From: Rhodospirillaceae bacterium
GTDB taxonomy: Bacteria; Pseudomonadota; Alphaproteobacteria; Rhodospirillales; Magnetovibrionaceae
Length of the DNA: 10,945 bases
Assembly (NCBI GenBank): GCA_029881835.1
Contig: JAOULV010000023.1
Coordinates: 1 to 10,945, forward strand
Reading direction: 5' to 3'
Part shown: positions 7,144 to 10,945 of the stretch, piece after piece
How positions within the stretch are numbered: position 1 is the stretch's first letter
Layout of the letters: each line of letters starts with the position of its first letter
Notes under the pieces: generated by a model
Told to the model about the DNA's origin: nothing
Databases searched by the model: none
Seen by the model: only the letters and a program-made list of their open reading frames with translations
Translations under genes and position numbers: made by a program

Positions 7144-7803
7144 ATGAATACCCTTGTAAATAACAGATTTATACGAAAAACCATGACCAATATATTCAAA
7201 ACTCCCTTAATCGGTGTTGCGGCGATTTTTTATTCAGCCCAGGCTTTTGCCGCGTGTTCCGACCCTGCCGCTCCCGGCGTTGACTGGTCGGGGTGCAAGC
7301 TAGAAAAAGCAAACCTGCAAAGTGTTGACCTTAGCGGGGCCGACCTTTCCAAAGCGCGGCTTAAAAATGCCAACCTAAAACACGCAATTCTTACAGGTGC
7401 CGATCTTGAGCGTGCCAACCTTAGCGGGGCAATTCTAACCAGGGCCGACCTAAATGGTGCCAACATGGAAGATGCTAACCTTAAGGGCGCCAATATTTCG
7501 GGTGCCAACTTAAAAAAAGCGATTTTAGTTGGCGCAAATCTACAGGGTGCGTTCCTTGTTGAAGCTAACCTTCAAGGAGCTGACCTGGAAGATGCCAATT
7601 TGCAGATGTCGCGCTCACAAGGGGCAAAATTAAAAGACGCAAACATGGAAGACAGCAAAATGGACAACGCTGACTTTTCCGGTGCCGATCTAAACGGGGC
7701 ATCGCTTGATGGTGCCAGCACTTTTAATACAAGCTTTGCGAATGCAACATGGACCAATGGCCGGCGCTGCCAAGCAACCGCCAAAGGTAACTGCAACAAA
7801 TAA
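7144..7803 (+). CDS. Exported pentapeptide-repeat protein
   Basis: Function unknown. The protein is a signal peptide followed almost entirely by pentapeptide repeats, A(D/N)LxG type, which fold as a right-handed quadrilateral beta-helix. Numbered from 7144 (219 residues), the central hydrophobic position recurs every five residues from Leu53 to Trp203, about 31 repeats without a register break, though position 158 is Ser and 193 is Thr. An export signal ends in AQAFA before Cys38. Before the helix is CSDPAAPGVDWSGC (Cys38, Cys51); after it is RRCQATAKGNC (Cys209, Cys217). Paired cysteines at both ends fit an oxidising periplasm. The second ATG (7183) gives a classical 23-residue signal peptide and may be the true start; neither start has a clear Shine-Dalgarno site. 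It is the only plus-strand gene, lying between proB and proA and converging with proB. It lacks any extra enzymatic domain. Confidence 0.85.
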   Translation: MNTLVNNRFIRKTMTNIFKTPLIGVAAIFYSAQAFAACSDPAAPGVDWSGCKLEKANLQSVDLSGADLSKARLKNANLKHAILTGADLERANLSGAILTRADLNGANMEDANLKGANISGANLKKAILVGANLQGAFLVEANLQGADLEDANLQMSRSQGAKLKDANMEDSKMDNADFSGADLNGASLDGASTFNTSFANATWTNGRRCQATAKGNCNK

Positions 7804-7818
7804 ATAATTTTTTTCATG

Positions 7819-8970
7819 TTATTCTTTGACTGAAATAGACATATCATCGCGGTGAACTATTTCGTCACGCCCACGATAACCGAGTATTTTTTCAAACTCG
7901 GTTGATTTGTGCCCAATAATTTTTTTGGCATCACTTGACGAATAGGCGCTTAAACCCCGGGCAACTTCATTGCCCGATTTATCGCAAATAAATACCGCAT
8001 CACCTTTTTCAAAATTACCTTTAAGCGATTGAACGCCTGCACCAAGCAGGCTTTTGCCGCTTTTCAGTGCCTTTAACGCGCCATCATCAACTATCAATGT
8101 ACCGCTGGGTTGAAGCGAAGCCGCAATCCAACGTTTGCGTGCGTTTGCGGGGGTTATTTGGGGGATAAACCATGAAACCGTTGCGCCCGACCTTATTGCC
8201 GCTATGGGGTTATCTATATTTCCCCTAGCTATGGCCATGGCACAGCCATTGGCTAAACATATTTTAGCCGCCGCTAATTTGGTTACCATGCCGCCGGAAC
8301 CGACATCGGTTCGGGTAGTCCCTGCCATTGCCTCAATTTCAGGGGTTATTTCACCTATTTCGCCTAAATGCTTGGCCGCACTGTCGGTTGTGGGATCGGC
8401 GGTATAAAGGCCGTCAATATCGCTAAGTAAAACCAAAACATCGGCGCTTATCATGGCGGAAACGCGCGCAGCCAGACGGTCATTATCGCCAAAGCGAATT
8501 TCATCGGTGGCAACGGTGTCGTTTTCGTTTATCAAGGGAACCGCGCCGAGGCGCAAAAGCGCATTAATGGTATTGCGTGCGTTTAAATAACGCCGCCTAT
8601 TTTCGGTGTCGTCCAACGTGACCAATACTTGCGCTACCGTGATTTCATGATGGCCAAGAACTTCTTGGTAGGCGTGCGCCAAGCGAATTTGTCCGGTCGC
8701 GGCGGCGGCTTGTTTTTCTTCTAATTTTAATTGCCCGTTTGCAAGGCCCAAATAACGCCTGCCCACGGCAATTGCGCCCGATGACACAAGCACTACCTCT
8801 TGGCCGTTTTCGCGCATTGATTTTATATCGGCGGCCAAACTTTCAAGCCATTTACGGTGAACCGAACCGTGGGCTTCGTCCACCAAAAGAGCAGACCCGA
8901 CCTTAATGACCACGCGCTTGGATGATGCAAGGCGAGAACTGGAACTTGAATTATCTGTGGCCTTAGTCAT
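7819..8970 (-). CDS. proB: Glutamate 5-kinase
   Basis: First, normally proline-feedback-inhibited step of proline synthesis: ATP-dependent phosphorylation of glutamate. With the ATG at 8970 the product is 383 residues, usual for the two-domain form. The amino-acid kinase domain covers about 17-260 with VVIKVGSALL, VLVSSGAIAVG, PLINENDTVATDEIRFGDNDRLAA, LLSDIDGLYTADP and GSGGMVTK. A C-terminal PUA domain follows (about 285-370, including GTLIVDDGA and KSLLGAGVQSLKGNFEKGDAV). A Ser run (residues 8-12) precedes the kinase. The frame is open to a TTG at 9057 inside obgE, but the Shine-Dalgarno site at 8979-8984 points to 8970 over the ATG at 8976. The gene overlaps the obgE 3' end by 8 bases. Confidence 0.96.
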   Translation of the reverse strand: MTKATDNSSSSSRLASSKRVVIKVGSALLVDEAHGSVHRKWLESLAADIKSMRENGQEVVLVSSGAIAVGRRYLGLANGQLKLEEKQAAAATGQIRLAHAYQEVLGHHEITVAQVLVTLDDTENRRRYLNARNTINALLRLGAVPLINENDTVATDEIRFGDNDRLAARVSAMISADVLVLLSDIDGLYTADPTTDSAAKHLGEIGEITPEIEAMAGTTRTDVGSGGMVTKLAAAKICLANGCAMAIARGNIDNPIAAIRSGATVSWFIPQITPANARKRWIAASLQPSGTLIVDDGALKALKSGKSLLGAGVQSLKGNFEKGDAVFICDKSGNEVARGLSAYSSSDAKKIIGHKSTEFEKILGYRGRDEIVHRDDMSISVKE

Positions 8971-10036
8971 GGCCATTATCCTCTTCGTACATTTGCTGTT
9001 CACTGCCATCGGGCAAATAATGGGTGGCAAGCTGTTTTTCCTTTTCCCGCGCTTCAATTACCGCGGTGAAAAGTATTTCCATTAACGCATCTACCCCCAT
9101 GCCGGCGGCACCCGATATGGCGTAAACTTTTTTACCGCTTTCATCTTCTAGCGCTTTTACGTTTTCATCAATAATTTCTTCTATCAAGGCATCGCATTTG
9201 TTTAGGGCGATTATTTCCTGTTTGTCGGTCAATGCCCCGCCGTAAAGGTCCAGTTCGTTCCTGACAATGCGGTAATTGGCGGCAACGTCATCGGCGGTAC
9301 CATCGACCAAATGCAAAATCGCACCGCAACGTTCAACGTGGCCCAAAAACCGCGTGCCCAAACCAGCACCTTCGTGTGCGCCCTGAATAAGGCCAGGAAC
9401 ATCGGCCATTACCATTTCGCGATCCTTGCTTCTGACCACACCTAAATTGGGGTGCAATGTGGTAAAGGGGTAATCGGCAATTTTGGGTCTGGCCCGTGAC
9501 ACCGCGGCAATGAATGTCGACTTGCCCGCATTGGGCAGGCCCACCAAGCCAATGTCGGCGATAAGTTTCAATCGCAACCATATCCACATTTCTGAACCGG
9601 GATGGCCGGGATCGGCGCGTCTGGGTGCGCGGTTGGTGGATGATTTGAAATGCGCATTACCAAAACCACCATCGCCACCGGCCAGCAATACTTTGCGTTG
9701 ACCGACTTCGGTCATATCGGCCAGCAATGTTTCTTTGTCATCTGCCAGTATCTGTGTTCCGGCGGGAACTTTTACAATCAAGTCTTCGCCTTTTGCGCCT
9801 GAGCGGTCTTTGCCCATACCGTGATGGCCGCGCTCTGCTTTGAAATGTTGGCGATAACGAAAATCTATCAAGGTATTAAGGCCATCGACGCATTCAATAA
9901 CAATTGCCCCGCCGCGCCCGCCGTTTCCGCCATCGGGGCCGCCGAACTCGACAAAGGCTTCACGGCGCATGGACATACACCCGGCACCGCCGTCTCCGCT
10001 TTTTACAAAAACTTTTGCTTCATCGAGAAACTTCAT
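8963..10036 (-). CDS. obgE: Obg family GTPase (ObgE/CgtA)
   Basis: Essential GTPase in late 50S assembly and stress/cell-cycle control. Length is 357 residues from the ATG at 10036. The glycine-rich Obg domain occupies about 1-158 (MKFLDEAKVFVKSGDGGAGC, FGGPDGGNGGRGG, GGDGGFGN). The G domain begins with the P-loop GLPNAGKST (166-174), then PFTTLHPNLGVV (switch I), DVPGLIQGAHEGAGLG (212-227, G3), NKCD (279-282, G4) and SGAAGMG (308-314, G5). The C-terminus is short and acidic (YEEDNGHD), without the large extra domain of some families. The frame is open to a GTG at 10060. The ATG at 10036 is chosen because AGGAG lies 6 bases upstream and MKFLDEAKVFVKSGDGG is the universal family start. It follows the rpmA terminator, so it should have its own promoter, and it overlaps proB. 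Confidence 0.97.
   Translation of the reverse strand: MKFLDEAKVFVKSGDGGAGCMSMRREAFVEFGGPDGGNGGRGGAIVIECVDGLNTLIDFRYRQHFKAERGHHGMGKDRSGAKGEDLIVKVPAGTQILADDKETLLADMTEVGQRKVLLAGGDGGFGNAHFKSSTNRAPRRADPGHPGSEMWIWLRLKLIADIGLVGLPNAGKSTFIAAVSRARPKIADYPFTTLHPNLGVVRSKDREMVMADVPGLIQGAHEGAGLGTRFLGHVERCGAILHLVDGTADDVAANYRIVRNELDLYGGALTDKQEIIALNKCDALIEEIIDENVKALEDESGKKVYAISGAAGMGVDALMEILFTAVIEAREKEKQLATHYLPDGSEQQMYEEDNGHD
8979..8984 (-). promoter_or_regulatory. Shine-Dalgarno site that decides the proB start
   Basis: AGAGGA on the minus strand lies inside the last codons of obgE, 8 bases before the ATG at 8970 but only 2 bases before the in-frame ATG at 8976. The spacing favours 8970 and argues against the upstream TTG at 9057. 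Confidence 0.7.
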
Positions 10037-10042
10037 TTTCCG

Positions 10043-10047
10043 CTCCT
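10043..10047 (-). promoter_or_regulatory. Shine-Dalgarno site of obgE
   Basis: AGGAG on the minus strand, 6 bases before the ATG at 10036. It fixes the obgE start there and excludes the GTG at 10060, which lies upstream of it. Confidence 0.75.
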
Positions 10048-10083
10048 GCGGCAAGAACACTAATTAACAACTATAAAAAAACC

Positions 10084-10117
10084 AAAAAAAAGGGAATGGA
10101 CCCGCCATTCCCTTTTT
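10084..10117 (-). terminator. Intrinsic terminator of the rplU-rpmA operon
   Basis: On the minus strand the arms AAAAAGGGAATGG and CCATTCCCTTTTT can pair over 13 bp (8 of them the GGGAATGG core) around a 5-base loop (10100-10104), followed by more T residues. This is a textbook rho-independent terminator 36 bases after the rpmA stop. Because A-tracts flank both sides, the same hairpin could act on the plus strand too, though no plus-strand gene runs into it. It separates the ribosomal-protein unit from obgE-proB. The remaining gap to obgE is AT-rich (a TATAGT-like stretch near 10070) with no convincing -35. Confidence 0.88.
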
Positions 10118-10152
10118 AAATAACAAACGTGGAAGCGAGGCCAGGGCGTTTA

Positions 10153-10407
10153 TTACACCGCCGGCTGCACAGCCACAAACATTTTGCCCTTCTTTTCTTT
10201 GAAGGCAACTTTGCCTTCAACAAGAGCAAAAATTGTGTGGTCTTTACCGATGCCAACATTGTCACCGGGGTGGAACTTTGTGCCACGCTGACGGATGATG
10301 ATGTTGCCGGGGATGACTTCTTCGCCACCAAATTTTTTCACGCCAAGACGGCGGCCTGCTGTATCGCGACCGTTGCGGGAGCTGCCACCTGCTTTTTTAT
10401 GTGCCAT
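10153..10407 (-). CDS. rpmA: 50S ribosomal protein L27 (bL27)
   Basis: Ribosomal protein whose N-terminal tail reaches the peptidyl-transferase centre. The 84-residue product starts MAHKKAGGSSRNGRD and continues with RRLGVKKFGGEEVIPGNIIIRQRG and FHPGDNVGIGKDHTIFAL, all canonical. The start is the direct MAHKK type without the cleavable N-terminal extension found in Firmicutes. AGGAG (10418-10422) lies 10 bases upstream of the ATG. It is 17 bases downstream of rplU and is followed by the strong terminator, so rplU-rpmA is a two-gene operon. Confidence 0.98.
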   Translation of the reverse strand: MAHKKAGGSSRNGRDTAGRRLGVKKFGGEEVIPGNIIIRQRGTKFHPGDNVGIGKDHTIFALVEGKVAFKEKKGKMFVAVQPAV

Positions 10408-10424
10408 GGTTCAAATACTCCTAT

Positions 10425-10925
10425 TTAAGACTTTTTCTTTGCTGCGGCTTTTTTGGCTGGCGCTTTTTTAGCTGCTGCCTTTTTGGCCGGGGCTTTTTTT
10501 GCAGCGGTTTTCTTTGCTGCGGTTTTCTTTGCTGCAGGTTTTTCTGCTGCTTCGGCCTTTGCGGGTGTTTCTTTTTTAGGCTCTGCCTTTTTAGCCGCAG
10601 GCTTAGTTCCGGTTGCGCTGATTGAAACTATTTTCACCAATGTCAGGTCCTGACGGTGGCCCTGTTTGCGGCGATAGTTCTGGCGACGTTTTTTCTTGAA
10701 AACGATAATTTTATCGCCACGGGTTTGGCGCACAACTTCGCCAAATACTGCGGCCTTATCGACAAGCGGCGCACCAATTGTTGGTGTCTTGCCTTCTTCG
10801 CCTAAAATCAGCACTTCATTAAATTCAATCATGGCGCCGGCGTCGCCTTCCAGTTTTTCGATAACAAGAACATCGTTCTCGCTAACGCGGTACTGCTTAC
10901 CGCCGGTTTTAATTACTGCGAACAT
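10425..10925 (-). CDS. rplU: 50S ribosomal protein L21 (bL21) with long Lys/Ala-rich C-terminal tail
   Basis: Structural protein of the 50S subunit, binding 23S rRNA. Residues 1 to about 103 are the complete canonical protein: MFAVIKTGGKQYRV at the start, the basic KKKRRQNYRRKQGHRQ loop (77-92) and LTLVKIVSI at the end of the fold. A further 60 or so residues form a low-complexity basic tail: a linker (TKPAAKKAEPKKETPAKAEAAEKP, about 107-130), then seven consecutive pentads of the AAKKx/PAKKA type (131-165) and a final Ser. Such a tail resembles histone H1-like or Hc1 repeats and presumably contacts RNA (inference). The ATG at 10925 is preceded by GAGAG; only 20 bases upstream are in the window, so the operon promoter is not seen. 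Confidence 0.96.
   Translation of the reverse strand: MFAVIKTGGKQYRVSENDVLVIEKLEGDAGAMIEFNEVLILGEEGKTPTIGAPLVDKAAVFGEVVRQTRGDKIIVFKKKRRQNYRRKQGHRQDLTLVKIVSISATGTKPAAKKAEPKKETPAKAEAAEKPAAKKTAAKKTAAKKAPAKKAAAKKAPAKKAAAKKKS
10431..10535 (-). repeat. Seven 15-base units encoding AAKKx pentads in the L21 tail
   Basis: Seven in-frame 15-base units encode AAKKT, AAKKT, AAKKA, PAKKA, AAKKA, PAKKA, AAKKK. The first two units (10506-10520 and 10521-10535) are identical at the DNA level (GGTTTTCTTTGCTGC on the plus strand); the others differ mainly in synonymous or Ala/Pro positions. The array looks like slippage or unequal recombination within the gene, so copy number may vary between relatives. Confidence 0.85.
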
Positions 10926-10945
10926 GCGTTTTACTCTCTTTTAAA

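Noticed and set aside
7230..7508. Minus-strand frames with APLRLA-like repeats opposite the pentapeptide gene (also 7572-7847)
   Set aside because: Repeats in the antisense frame are a by-product of the pentapeptide periodicity; no start signal or homology is visible.
7300..7760. 15-base periodicity in the pentapeptide gene as a possible DNA repeat array or CRISPR
   Set aside because: The periodicity is at the protein level with varied codons; there are no identical repeats separated by unique spacers.
7804..7818. Shared terminator between the convergent pentapeptide gene and proB
   Set aside because: The 15-base gap contains a T-run but no stem of useful length; termination must lie elsewhere or be Rho-dependent.
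10453..10653. Plus-strand open frame encoding a hydrophobic AFLAGAFF-like repeat, resembling a membrane protein
   Set aside because: It is the antisense reading of the Lys/Ala pentad array of L21; the hydrophobic periodicity follows from reversing AAK codons.

Overview
The window reads as a chromosomal housekeeping segment of an alphaproteobacterium. The minus-strand order rplU-rpmA-obgE-proB-proA-nadD-rsfS-rlmH-gpmI-envC-like-ctpA is, from established knowledge, a conserved alphaproteobacterial block. The base composition is moderate and somewhat AT-leaning, with many A/T homopolymers, which would fit an uncultured or marine lineage better than a high-GC Rhizobium type. That placement below class level is inference only.

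Layout, read in the direction of transcription from the right end to the left. (1) rplU and rpmA (ribosomal proteins L21 and L27) are closed by a strong hairpin-plus-T-tract terminator. L21 carries a long Lys/Ala-rich tail built of seven five-residue repeats. (2) obgE (ribosome assembly GTPase) overlaps proB (glutamate 5-kinase). (3) One gene lies on the opposite strand between proB and proA. It encodes an exported, pure pentapeptide-repeat solenoid protein and converges tail-to-tail with proB across 15 bases. (4) proA (gamma-glutamyl phosphate reductase) overlaps nadD (NaMN adenylyltransferase) by an ATGA junction. After about 100 bases come rsfS (ribosome silencing factor) and rlmH (23S rRNA pseudouridine methyltransferase, TTG start). 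(5) After a 142-base gap with a plausible promoter come gpmI (cofactor-independent phosphoglycerate mutase), an EnvC-like murein hydrolase activator with a degenerate LytM domain, and ctpA (S41 C-terminal processing protease), which is cut by the left edge. The last two overlap by ATGA.

The genes group into ribosome structure and biogenesis (rplU, rpmA, obgE, rsfS, rlmH), proline synthesis (proB, proA), NAD synthesis (nadD), glycolysis (gpmI) and periplasmic peptidoglycan remodelling (envC-like, ctpA). Most of this is ordinary. The features most worth a second look are the exported pentapeptide protein that splits proB from proA, and the H1-like tail on L21. I see no CRISPR array, tRNA, rRNA, insertion sequence or obvious novel defence or biosynthetic system. 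No stretch over 300 bases lacks a gene.
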